The notes beneath the pieces are model-generated. The model searched no databases, was not told where the DNA came from, and saw only the letters and a list, made by a program, of their open reading frames with translations. Positions 1 to 5,257 of a DNA stretch of 5,257 bases are shown one piece after another (the first letter of the stretch is position 1; the number at the start of each line of letters is the position of its first letter). The position numbers were made by a program, and so were the translations under genes. The stretch is from a bacterium (GTDB taxonomy: Bacteria > Krumholzibacteriota > Krumholzibacteria > LZORAL124-64-63). The stretch is from the NCBI GenBank assembly GCA_021767885.1, contig JAASSM010000184.1, positions 1 to 5,257 of the forward strand, written 5' to 3'.

Positions 1-1
1 C

Positions 2-1432
2 ACCCGGCTGCAGCGGGAGCTGGAGAACCGGCTGTACCGCTCGCGGGCCAACCTCGCGGTCCTGCTCGAGCAGTTCAGCCGGGAGATCCCGGGGCTGATC
101 CAGCGCCAGGCGCTGCTGGAGACCGTGGGCCGCGGCCTGCGCGAGGCGCTCGAGGCGCCCGGGCTGTGGTTCTACGTCCCCCGGCACGCCAGCAGCGAGG
201 TGATCTGGGAGCGGGCCTGGCCGGCCGCCGGGCAGGAGGCCGGCAGCGACACCGCCCTGACGGTGGCGCTGCGTGCGCCGCGCCAGCTGGAACTGACGGC
301 CACGCTGCGCGTGATCGAGCAGCGCCTGGAACCCTTCTGGATCGACCCCGCCGAGGCCCGCGGGTTCGTCGAGCAGCAGGCCGTCACCCGCGAGCAGCTG
401 GAGCTGGCCACCCGCCGGCGCGAGCTCGCCGACCTCGCCCGCGGCGGCGTGAACCTGCTGGTCCCGCTGTCGGTCTCCGGTCGCGTCATCGGCCTGGTGG
501 CCCTGCCGGCCAAGCCTGGCGGCGAGCCCTACGCCCTGCACGAGGTCCAGCTGCTGACCATCGTGGCCGGCCAGACCGCCATGCAGCTGGAGAACACGCG
601 GCTCTACGAGGAGGAGGTGGCCAAGCAGAAGCTCGAGGAGGAGATGCGCCTGGCCCGCGCGATCCAGAGCCGCCTGCTGCCGGCCAGGATCCCCACCTAC
701 GAGGGCCTGCAGATCGACGCGGTCAACCTCTCCAGCAAGGCCGTCTCCGGGGACTACTACGACATGATCCCGCGACAGGACGGCAAGCTGGCGCTCATCA
801 TCGCCGACGTCAGCGGCAAGGGCATGCCGGCCTCGCTGCTGGCGTCCAACCTCCAGGCCTCGCTGCGGGCGCAGAGCGACATCTGCGACTCGCCGGCGGA
901 GATCCTCACGCGCGTCAATCGCCAGCTCCACGCCGCCACCGACAGCATGCACTTCGCCACCGTCTTCCTGGCCTTCCTCGACCCCGTCGCGCGCACCCTG
1001 GTCTACAGCTCCGGCGGCCACGACGCCCCGGTCCTGGTCCGCAACGACGGCAGCCTGCAGCGCCTGGAGGAGGGCGGCCTGCCCCTGGGCGCCTTCGACT
1101 TCGGTTCCTACGGCGAGGAGGAGGTGGCGCTGGCCGACGGCGACCTGCTGCTCATGTACACCGACGGCCTGACCGAGACCCGCAGCCCCGACGACGAGGA
1201 CGAGTACGGACTCGATCGCCTCTGCGCCTTCCTCCGCGAGCACGACCACCTGGACGTGGCCGCGCTCCTGCCCTGCATCGACGAGGAACTGCAACGATTC
1301 CGCGGCCGCCACGAGGCGGATGACGACATCACCCTGGTAGCGCTCAAGCTCGCCCCCGCGCAGGACACGGCCTCTGCGGCCGCCGCCACGCGCGCGGGGT
1401 CGCGACGCGGCGCGGCCGAGGAGGCCTCATGA
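2..1432 (+). CDS. GAF domain plus SpoIIE/RsbU-type PP2C serine/threonine phosphatase (5' partial)
   Basis: This is a cytoplasmic signalling phosphatase of the SpoIIE/RsbU group of the metal-dependent PP2C family. Members usually dephosphorylate STAS-domain anti-sigma antagonists. The 476 visible residues are numbered from base 2. Residues 1-40 are a charged helical stretch. A GAF-like sensor domain follows to about 198, its last strand and helix clear at NLLVPL (151-156) and QLENTRLY. A short coiled linker (about 200-216) leads to the phosphatase, opening with LARAIQSRLLP (217-227). Metal-binding acidic residues are visible in GDYYD (D251, D254), ADVSGKG (D269), YTDGLTE (D388) and the terminal DDDITLV (D440-D442), so the enzyme looks intact. 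The last 26 residues or so are Ala/Arg-rich and probably disordered. A GTG at 125 is not the start: the frame is open and protein-like back to the window edge, so the N-terminus, perhaps a membrane sensor, is missing. The gene overlaps the next gene by ATGA. The fold is certain; the substrate is unknown. Confidence 0.93.
   Translation, partial: TRLQRELENRLYRSRANLAVLLEQFSREIPGLIQRQALLETVGRGLREALEAPGLWFYVPRHASSEVIWERAWPAAGQEAGSDTALTVALRAPRQLELTATLRVIEQRLEPFWIDPAEARGFVEQQAVTREQLELATRRRELADLARGGVNLLVPLSVSGRVIGLVALPAKPGGEPYALHEVQLLTIVAGQTAMQLENTRLYEEEVAKQKLEEEMRLARAIQSRLLPARIPTYEGLQIDAVNLSSKAVSGDYYDMIPRQDGKLALIIADVSGKGMPASLLASNLQASLRAQSDICDSPAEILTRVNRQLHAATDSMHFATVFLAFLDPVARTLVYSSGGHDAPVLVRNDGSLQRLEEGGLPLGAFDFGSYGEEEVALADGDLLLMYTDGLTETRSPDDEDEYGLDRLCAFLREHDHLDVAALLPCIDEELQRFRGRHEADDDITLVALKLAPAQDTASAAAATRAGSRRGAAEEAS
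1418..1424 (+). promoter_or_regulatory. Shine-Dalgarno of the TPR gene
   Basis: GAGGAGG lies 4 bases before the ATG at 1429, inside the last codons of the phosphatase gene. It is a strong purine-rich match to the 16S rRNA 3' end, with slightly short spacing. With the ATGA overlap it supports ATG 1429 as the start and translational coupling to the phosphatase. Confidence 0.7.
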
Positions 1433-2913
1433 AGCGCCTGGCCCCCCTGATCATGCTGGCGGCCGTGGTCCTGATCGCCGTGGGACTGGTGGTCCGCCAT
1501 CGCAACCCGGCCACTCCCTACACGGAGGACCGGGAGGCCTGGCAGGCCTACGAGCAGGGCGACGCCATGCTCCAGGCCTACCGCTACGACCGCGCCGAGG
1601 AGCGGTTCCGCAACGCCCTGAGCGCGGACCCGGACCTGGCGCCGGCCCACGCGGCCCTCGGCGAGCTCTACTACCGGATGGGCCTGAGCGAGCGCGGCCG
1701 CGGTTACATCGCCACCGCCGACAGCCTCGCCCTCGCCCTCGACGACGACCGCGCCCGCGTGCTGCTGCAGCTGCGACTCTCGGACATCAAGGGCTCGCGG
1801 TTCAACGCGGCCCGCGAGTCGCTGCTCGCCACGGCCCGGCAGCTGGCGCCCGAGAACGTGGTGGTGCTGGTGGCCGAGGCCCTCGGGCACGACCGCGACG
1901 GCGATCTCGCGGCCGCCGAACAGACCTGGCGGCACATCCTGGAGATCAACCCCAACTACGCCGCCGCCTACAACTTCCTCGGCTACCTGTACCTGAACCA
2001 GGGCCGCTACGACGAGGCCGAGGCCGCCATGCGGCGCTACGCCTTCGTGGCACCGGACCTGGCCAATCCGCACGACTCCCTGGGCGACGTGCTGAGCACC
2101 GTGGGCCGCTACGAGGAGGCCGAGGCCGAGTACCGCACCGCCCTGTCCAAGGATCCGAGCTTCTACTACTCGCTGGTGAACCTGAGCGAGGTCTTCCTCA
2201 TGCGTGGCGAGGTGGACCGCGCCCTGTCGGTCAGCGACCAGGTGCTCGAGGAGATCGCCGGCACCGAGCACGTGCACAGCATCGCCACCGGCACCATCGA
2301 GCTGCTCTTCAACCTGCGTCTGTACGAGGAGGCCGCGACCCGGGCCGCGCGCTACCTGGCGGGCTCGCCGGCCACCGACACGGCCGGCTGGGTCGAGCTG
2401 CGACTGCGCCTGGCTCGCGGCGAGCTGGACGCGGGCGCCGCGGTGCTCGACTCCCTCGCCGCCGTGGTGACCGCCCGGCCGTGGTACGGCGAGCGCGCCG
2501 CCGCCACCGCCCGCGCCGATGCCAGCCTGCTGCGATTCCGCGCCGTGATCGACGAGCTGGCCGGCGACCACGCGGCCGCGGCCGACCAGTTCGCCCGGGC
2601 GCTCGCGGTGCAGGAGGACTGGCCGCCCCATGTCCAGCTCTACGACCGCGTCCACCTGGCCTACAACCTCATCGCCGTCGGCGCGCTCGATCGCGCCCGC
2701 GTCCAGATCGCCGAGGCGCTCGCCGTCAATCCCCGCCTGGCGGAGGGCGTGCTGGTGGCGGCCAGCATCGAGGCGGTGGCCGGCAACGTCCGCGAGGCGC
2801 GGCGGCTGCTCGACTCGCTGGAGCGGATGCTGGACCGGGCCGATGCGGACTATCCCGCCCTGGCCGATGCGATCCGGCTGCGCCAGCAGCTCCCGGATCC
2901 CGACCGGATCTAG
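1429..2913 (+). CDS. Membrane-anchored tetratricopeptide repeat (TPR) protein
   Basis: This 494-residue protein has a Lys/Arg start followed by a hydrophobic segment (about residues 4-22) and then RHR. The segment looks like an uncleaved signal anchor; I see no lipobox cysteine. The rest is a helical repeat solenoid. Recognisable TPR units lie at about 37-70, 71-104, 144-176, 177-210 and 211-244, with weaker ones at about 245-275, 370-396, 403-436 and 437-469. Consensus signatures such as GRYDEAEAAMRRY (192-204), GRYEEAEAEYRTAL (226-239) and NPNYAAAYNFLGYLYLNQG (174-192) are clear. No catalytic domain is visible, so the role is probably protein binding or scaffolding on the outer face of the cytoplasmic membrane, if the anchor inserts N-in. 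Similar solenoids occur as C-terminal parts of TPR-bearing kinases and cyclases in high-GC phyla. The gene starts within the phosphatase stop (ATGA), so the two are co-translated. Its TAG stop overlaps the TAG of the convergent glycosyltransferase. The binding partner is unknown. Confidence 0.9.
   Translation: MKRLAPLIMLAAVVLIAVGLVVRHRNPATPYTEDREAWQAYEQGDAMLQAYRYDRAEERFRNALSADPDLAPAHAALGELYYRMGLSERGRGYIATADSLALALDDDRARVLLQLRLSDIKGSRFNAARESLLATARQLAPENVVVLVAEALGHDRDGDLAAAEQTWRHILEINPNYAAAYNFLGYLYLNQGRYDEAEAAMRRYAFVAPDLANPHDSLGDVLSTVGRYEEAEAEYRTALSKDPSFYYSLVNLSEVFLMRGEVDRALSVSDQVLEEIAGTEHVHSIATGTIELLFNLRLYEEAATRAARYLAGSPATDTAGWVELRLRLARGELDAGAAVLDSLAAVVTARPWYGERAAATARADASLLRFRAVIDELAGDHAAAADQFARALAVQEDWPPHVQLYDRVHLAYNLIAVGALDRARVQIAEALAVNPRLAEGVLVAASIEAVAGNVREARRLLDSLERMLDRADADYPALADAIRLRQQLPDPDRI
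2001..2128 (+). repeat. Adjacent TPR units with near-identical DNA, one TPR period apart
   Basis: Bases 2001-2026 and 2103-2128 match at 25 of 26 positions. They are exactly 102 bases (34 codons, one TPR) apart and encode GRYDEAEA and GRYEEAEA. The match stops abruptly on both sides. It may be a trace of repeat duplication or conversion, or merely consensus residues encoded by the same GC-rich codons. Confidence 0.75.
2910..2913. other. Shared CTAG stop palindrome of convergent genes
   Basis: The tetranucleotide CTAG is its own reverse complement. It supplies the TAG stop of the TPR gene on the plus strand (2911-2913) and of the glycosyltransferase on the minus strand (2912-2910). The two genes thus meet with a 4-base overlap and no space for a terminator between them. 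Confidence 0.95.
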
Positions 2914-4286
2914 CGGGGGCCGGCGCCCACGGTCTGCGGGCTGGCCAGGGCGCCGGGACGATCGGGGAAGAGCTCCTGGACCCGGGCGCGCCAGCTGGCG
3001 GCGTTGTCGTGGAATCCCAGCTCCTCCATCAGGCTGCCGCCGCGCTCCCAGGCCTGCACGTTCCACTCCCCCGCCGTCACCGCGCGCAGGTAGAGGCGCA
3101 GCGCCCGCTTGCGGTCACCGGCCACCCGGGCGCAGTCGGCCATGCCCACCCAGGCCGGGGAGTGATCGGGGTCGAGGTCGAGGGCCCGCTCGAAGGCCTC
3201 CGCCGCGGCGGTGACGTCCTTCTCGGCCAGGGCCAGCTGACCGCGGCACACCTGCTCGACGAGCGTGGCGACCCGGCGCAGCGGTTGCGGCGCCGTCGCG
3301 GCATGGGCCGCGAGCGACTCCAGCTCGCCGTGCACGCGCTGGGCCAGACGCTCCCCCGCCTCCGGTCCGTCCACCGCCGCCAGTGCGACGACGCCAGCCC
3401 GCGCCGCCTGGACGGCCAGCAGCGCGGCATCGCCCCAGTCGCGCCGGGCGGCCGCCACCACCTGCTGCGCCTCGTCCGCCTCGCCGGCCGCCACCAGCGC
3501 GGCGGCCAGATCGGCGGCCAGGTCCCGGCCGTAGGTGACCAGCCGGCGCATCTCCGGCGGCAGGGCCGCCACCTTGCGCCATGCCGATTCCAGGTGATGG
3601 AGGCTGGCCCGCAGTCCGGCCACCGGCAGCACCTGCCCGTCGAGGCGGTGCAGGGTCTCGCTACCGATCTGGTACTCGAAGAACGGTTCCTGGGGCATGT
3701 CCAGGCTGGCCTGGCGCAGCAGCCGCAGGTTGCGATCCCGCTTGCGGGACCGCTGTTCCGGCAGGCCCGGGTCGTGGACCACGAGCAGGGGCGCGTCGGC
3801 GATCACCAGGGCGTCGCCGGCCGCCAGCGAGACCAGGCTCGGCAGCACCTGCTCGTGCACGGGATAGCGGTAGCGGACGTCCGGATGGCTGCGGAACAGG
3901 CGCAGGGTCGGCTCGGGCCGCTCGGTCTCCACGGTCCGGCTATCGACCACCCCGACGCGGTAGCCCACCACGCCGGGATCGGCGAGAAGACGCTGGAACT
4001 CCACCGGCCGGATGCTCTGCAGCTGCTCGTCGCAGTCGAGCACCAGGATCCAGTCGCAGCTCGCGGCGGCGAGGGCGGCGTTGCGGGCGGCGGCGAAGTC
4101 GTCGTGCCAGACCAGGTCCACCACGCGCGCGCCATAGCCCTCGGCGATGATGCGGGTGTTGTCCTGCGAGCCGGTGTCCACCACCACGATCTCGTCCACC
4201 AGCGCCAGCGCCGACTTGATGGCCTTGCCGATGACGGCCTCCTCGTCGCGCGCGATCATGCAGAGACTGACGGTCTTGCGTTTCAT
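2910..4286 (-). CDS. Family 2 glycosyltransferase with C-terminal TPR units
   Basis: This 458-residue protein joins an N-terminal GT-A fold, family 2 glycosyltransferase domain (about 1-175) to a helical repeat region. The catalytic domain shows the family order: SLCMIARDEE (7-16), VVDTGSQDNT (35-44, nucleotide-binding D37), DFAAARNAAL (63-72), and LDCDE (83-87), the DXD metal site. A later YPVHEQ (141-146, H144) and VVHDPG (169-174) are typical of the GT2-TPR subgroup. A basic stretch, RSRKRDRN (179-186), follows. TPR-like units are clearest at about 342-374, 376-408 and 410-440; the Ala-rich part at 225-340 is probably degenerate repeats. There is no signal peptide or membrane segment, so it should act in the cytoplasm on a nucleotide sugar. 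The architecture is shared with SunS-like protein glycosyltransferases and many uncharacterised envelope enzymes; the acceptor cannot be told. The ATG at 4286 fits, since the first motif comes at its usual place. The nearest Shine-Dalgarno (AAAGGA) is rather far, 13 bases upstream. Confidence 0.9.
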   Translation of the reverse strand: MKRKTVSLCMIARDEEAVIGKAIKSALALVDEIVVVDTGSQDNTRIIAEGYGARVVDLVWHDDFAAARNAALAAASCDWILVLDCDEQLQSIRPVEFQRLLADPGVVGYRVGVVDSRTVETERPEPTLRLFRSHPDVRYRYPVHEQVLPSLVSLAAGDALVIADAPLLVVHDPGLPEQRSRKRDRNLRLLRQASLDMPQEPFFEYQIGSETLHRLDGQVLPVAGLRASLHHLESAWRKVAALPPEMRRLVTYGRDLAADLAAALVAAGEADEAQQVVAAARRDWGDAALLAVQAARAGVVALAAVDGPEAGERLAQRVHGELESLAAHAATAPQPLRRVATLVEQVCRGQLALAEKDVTAAAEAFERALDLDPDHSPAWVGMADCARVAGDRKRALRLYLRAVTAGEWNVQAWERGGSLMEELGFHDNAASWRARVQELFPDRPGALASPQTVGAGPR

Positions 4287-4293
4287 GGAGACG

Positions 4294-4303
4294 AGGAATT
4301 CCT
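4294..4303. repeat. Perfect 10-base palindrome AGGAATTCCT
   Basis: AGGAATTCCT reads the same on both strands and stands out as an AT-containing core in GC-rich DNA. It overlaps the Shine-Dalgarno of the minus-strand glycosyltransferase. It could be an operator for a dimeric regulator or a chance symmetry of a Shine-Dalgarno-like AGGA. No second copy was noticed in the window. Confidence 0.5.
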
Positions 4304-4305
4304 TT
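4300..4305 (-). promoter_or_regulatory. Probable Shine-Dalgarno of the glycosyltransferase gene
   Basis: Read on the minus strand this is AAAGGA, 13 bases before the ATG ending at 4286. The spacing is longer than the usual 5-9 bases, so initiation may be modest. No better purine-rich match lies closer. Confidence 0.4.
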
Positions 4306-4378
4306 GCGTTAGAACCCGAGAGTCACCCCGGTATCGGCCCCCGCGCCGGCCGGTTTAGGGACGGATCACGAGCCGCGG

Positions 4379-4383
4379 AAGGA
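4379..4383 (+). promoter_or_regulatory. Shine-Dalgarno of the RNA methyltransferase gene
   Basis: AAGGA (within GGAAGGA, 4377-4383) lies 6 bases before ATG 4390. The spacing is good and decides this start over an in-frame ATG at 4147, which would run back through the divergent glycosyltransferase gene. Confidence 0.7.
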
Positions 4384-4389
4384 CCGGCC

Positions 4390-4890
4390 ATGCCCCAGGC
4401 CCGCTGCCCGGTGTACGCCCTGCTGGACAACGTCCGCAGCGCCTGGAACGTGGGGTCCATGTTCCGCACCGCCGACGCCGCCGGCCTGGCGGGCCTCTAC
4501 CTGTGCGGCATGACCGCCACGCCGCCGCGGCCGGACATCGAGAAGACCGCCCTCGGCGCCAGCGCCACCGTCCCCTGGGACTACTGGCGCGACAGCGCCG
4601 CGGCGGTGCGGGCCATCGCCGGCCGGGGCGTCCAGGTGGTGGCCCTCGAGCGGACGGCCGACGCCGCCCCCTTCGACGCCTTCGCCTACCGGTACCCGCT
4701 GTGCTTCGTGGTGGGCCACGAGGTGACGGGCGTGCGGGCCGAGGTGCTGGCCGCGTGCGACGCGCGGGTGGCCATCCCCATGCATGGCCACAAGGGATCG
4801 CTGAACGTGGCGGTGAGCTTCGGGATCATGGCCTACGCGGCCCGCCAGCGCTGGCAGGCTCAGGCGGTGCCGTCGAGCCGCCAGGCGTAG
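4390..4890 (+). CDS. SpoU/TrmH family RNA 2'-O-ribose methyltransferase
   Basis: This 166-residue protein is a minimal SPOUT (alpha/beta knot) methyltransferase, which transfers a methyl group from S-adenosylmethionine to a ribose 2'-OH in tRNA or rRNA. All three SpoU motifs are present in order. Motif 1 is NVGSMFRTAD (20-29) with the catalytic-type Arg at R26. Motif 2 is FVVGHEVTGV (106-115) with E111. Motif 3 is IPMHGHKGSLNVAVSFGIMA (129-148) with S137 and N139, forming the trefoil knot and cofactor site. A middle segment, CGMTATPPRPDIEKTALGAS (39-58), resembles a common bacterial TrmH-like subgroup. No N-terminal L30e-like substrate-binding domain is present, so it resembles the compact TrmL-size class and probably acts as a dimer. 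The RNA target cannot be told from sequence. Two departures from usual motifs are His110 where Asn is common (GNE) and Gly136 before SLN where His is common in this subgroup. Its 3' end overlaps the convergent downstream gene by 31 bases. Confidence 0.88.
   Translation: MPQARCPVYALLDNVRSAWNVGSMFRTADAAGLAGLYLCGMTATPPRPDIEKTALGASATVPWDYWRDSAAAVRAIAGRGVQVVALERTADAAPFDAFAYRYPLCFVVGHEVTGVRAEVLAACDARVAIPMHGHKGSLNVAVSFGIMAYAARQRWQAQAVPSSRQA
4860..4890. other. 31-base tail-to-tail coding overlap
   Basis: The plus-strand methyltransferase stops with TAG at 4888-4890, and the minus-strand prenyl synthase stops with TGA at 4862-4860. These 31 bases therefore encode the C-terminal ends of both proteins, AVPSSRQA on one side and AYAWRLDGTA on the other. 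No terminator hairpin with a T-run is visible between the genes. Confidence 0.85.
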
Positions 4891-5257
4891 GCGCGCAGCA
4901 GGTGATTGCTGGCGGCACAGACGCGGGCCGCGACCACCGTGCGATAGACCGCCGAGCGACCCACCTTCACCCGCTGGTCCGCCGCCGGATACACCGTGTC
5001 CTGGTCCAGGGCGCGCAGGGTGCGCAGGGCCAGGTAGTAGGGGACGACGCAGAAGAGCCGCAGCTGGTACTCCGTCCGCGGCAGGAGCTGGCAGTACTCC
5101 CGCGCCCGGCGCAGGCGCCGACGGGCGAGGGCGCCGATCCGGCCCAGCGCGGCCCGCGCCCGGGGGTGGGCCGACGGCTCCAGGAGGTCGGCCGCCGTCA
5201 GTCCCTCGGCCCGGCATACCGCCTCGGGCACGAAGCTGACGCCGCGTTGCCGGTCTC
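4860..5257 (-). CDS. Squalene/phytoene synthase family protein (C-terminal part, 5' partial)
   Basis: The 131 visible residues are the C-terminal part of a head-to-head prenyl synthase, which condenses two farnesyl or geranylgeranyl diphosphates to squalene, phytoene or an intermediate. Numbering from the first whole codon (5255), the sequence opens with DRQRGVSFVPEAV. This matches the part just after the second Asp-rich motif in this family, where a short D-rich loop leads into G..F.P. Further family features are YCQLLP (54-59), the conserved helix RLFCVVPYYLALRTL (66-80), and VKVGRSAVY (96-104). The catalytic Asp-rich motifs themselves lie off the right edge. A GTG at 5231 is not the start, because the frame is open and family-like up to the edge. 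The C-terminus is short and soluble, with no membrane helix, as in bacterial enzymes. Product (squalene for hopanoids or sterols versus carotenoid precursor) cannot be decided here. It ends inside the tail of the convergent methyltransferase gene. Confidence 0.82.
   Translation of the reverse strand, partial: DRQRGVSFVPEAVCRAEGLTAADLLEPSAHPRARAALGRIGALARRRLRRAREYCQLLPRTEYQLRLFCVVPYYLALRTLRALDQDTVYPAADQRVKVGRSAVYRTVVAARVCAASNHLLRAYAWRLDGTA

Larger units (their letters stand above)
4287..4389. promoter_or_regulatory. Divergent intergenic region between glycosyltransferase and RNA methyltransferase genes
   Basis: This is the only sizeable non-coding gap, and both flanking genes start outward from it, so promoters for both should lie here. 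It contains a less GC-rich patch (about 4294-4315), a 10-base palindrome, a GC-rich CCGGCCGG palindrome (4346-4353), and a Shine-Dalgarno for each gene. I could not find a convincing -35/-10 pair with standard spacing on either strand, so no promoter is placed. Confidence 0.55.

Noticed and set aside
607..1128. A 15-base direct repeat (CGAGGAGGAGGTGGC at 607-621 and 1114-1128) in the phosphatase gene
   Set aside because: Both copies encode Glu-Glu-Glu-Val in the same frame with the preferred GAG codons, so chance and codon bias explain them. The Shine-Dalgarno-like GGAGG within them is not followed by a plausible gene start.
1108..3066. A 652-residue minus-strand open frame lying opposite the phosphatase and TPR genes
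   Set aside because: It is low-complexity (Gly, Ala, Arg, Val, Gln, His), shows no domain, and spans the end of one real gene, all of another, and part of the glycosyltransferase. Long antisense frames are expected at this GC content.
4346..4353. CCGGCCGG palindrome as a terminator or operator
   Set aside because: It is only 8 bases, fully G+C in a GC-rich window, and has no following T-run; such palindromes are frequent by chance here.
2481..4358. A 625-residue plus-strand open frame opposite the glycosyltransferase gene
   Set aside because: Its product is Arg/Pro/Gly-rich at the start and His/Gln/Gly-rich later, without motifs. The opposite strand carries a glycosyltransferase with every family motif.
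4304..4360. Possible -35/-10 elements (TTGCGT with TATCGG; TTTAGG) for the methyltransferase
   Set aside because: The spacings are wrong (22 bases for the first pair) and the matches are poor, so no promoter was annotated.
4147..4389. An N-terminal extension of the methyltransferase from ATG 4147
   Set aside because: These 81 codons are antisense to the start of the glycosyltransferase, do not look like a methyltransferase domain, and the ATG at 4390 has a good Shine-Dalgarno and puts motif 1 at the usual distance.
4366..5217. A 283-residue minus-strand open frame opposite the methyltransferase
   Set aside because: It has Gly/Pro/His-rich composition and no recognisable domain, and it is out of frame with the prenyl synthase whose sequence it also covers.

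Overview
The window is a very GC-rich bacterial chromosomal segment with tightly packed genes. It holds five protein genes, two of them cut by the window edges, and only one real intergenic gap (about 100 bases, 4287-4389). GC bias, codon use and gene style (a SpoIIE-type phosphatase with a GAF sensor, a membrane-anchored TPR protein, a GT2-TPR protein, a squalene/phytoene synthase) suggest a high-GC Gram-negative environmental lineage such as the Gemmatimonadota, Krumholzibacteriota or Eisenbacteria. No marker in the window fixes the phylum, so this is an inference. I found no rRNA, tRNA, CRISPR array, insertion sequence or phage gene.

Layout: (1) The left edge to 1432 (+) is the C-terminal part of a GAF plus SpoIIE/RsbU-type PP2C serine phosphatase. 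Coding continues off the left edge. (2) 1429-2913 (+) is a membrane-anchored TPR protein, joined to the phosphatase by an ATGA stop/start overlap behind a strong Shine-Dalgarno, so the two form an operon. (3) 2910-4286 (-) is a family 2 glycosyltransferase with C-terminal TPR units. It is convergent with the TPR gene, and the two stop codons share one CTAG palindrome. (4) 4287-4389 is the divergent intergenic region, with a perfect 10-base palindrome and the Shine-Dalgarno sites of both flanking genes. (5) 4390-4890 (+) is a short SpoU/TrmH-type RNA 2'-O-ribose methyltransferase. (6) 4860 to the right edge (-) is the C-terminal part of a squalene/phytoene synthase family protein. Its end overlaps the end of the methyltransferase tail to tail by 31 bases.

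Working together: only the phosphatase and the TPR protein show direct evidence of joint expression. The likely reading is a sensory phosphatase that dephosphorylates a partner (classically an anti-sigma-factor antagonist) plus a membrane-anchored protein scaffold, but no partner-switch STAS or anti-sigma gene lies in the window. The other three genes look like independent envelope, RNA-modification and isoprenoid functions. I see no clearly new system. The points most worth a second look are the phosphatase-TPR pair, the GT2-TPR protein, and the two kinds of 3' end overlap.
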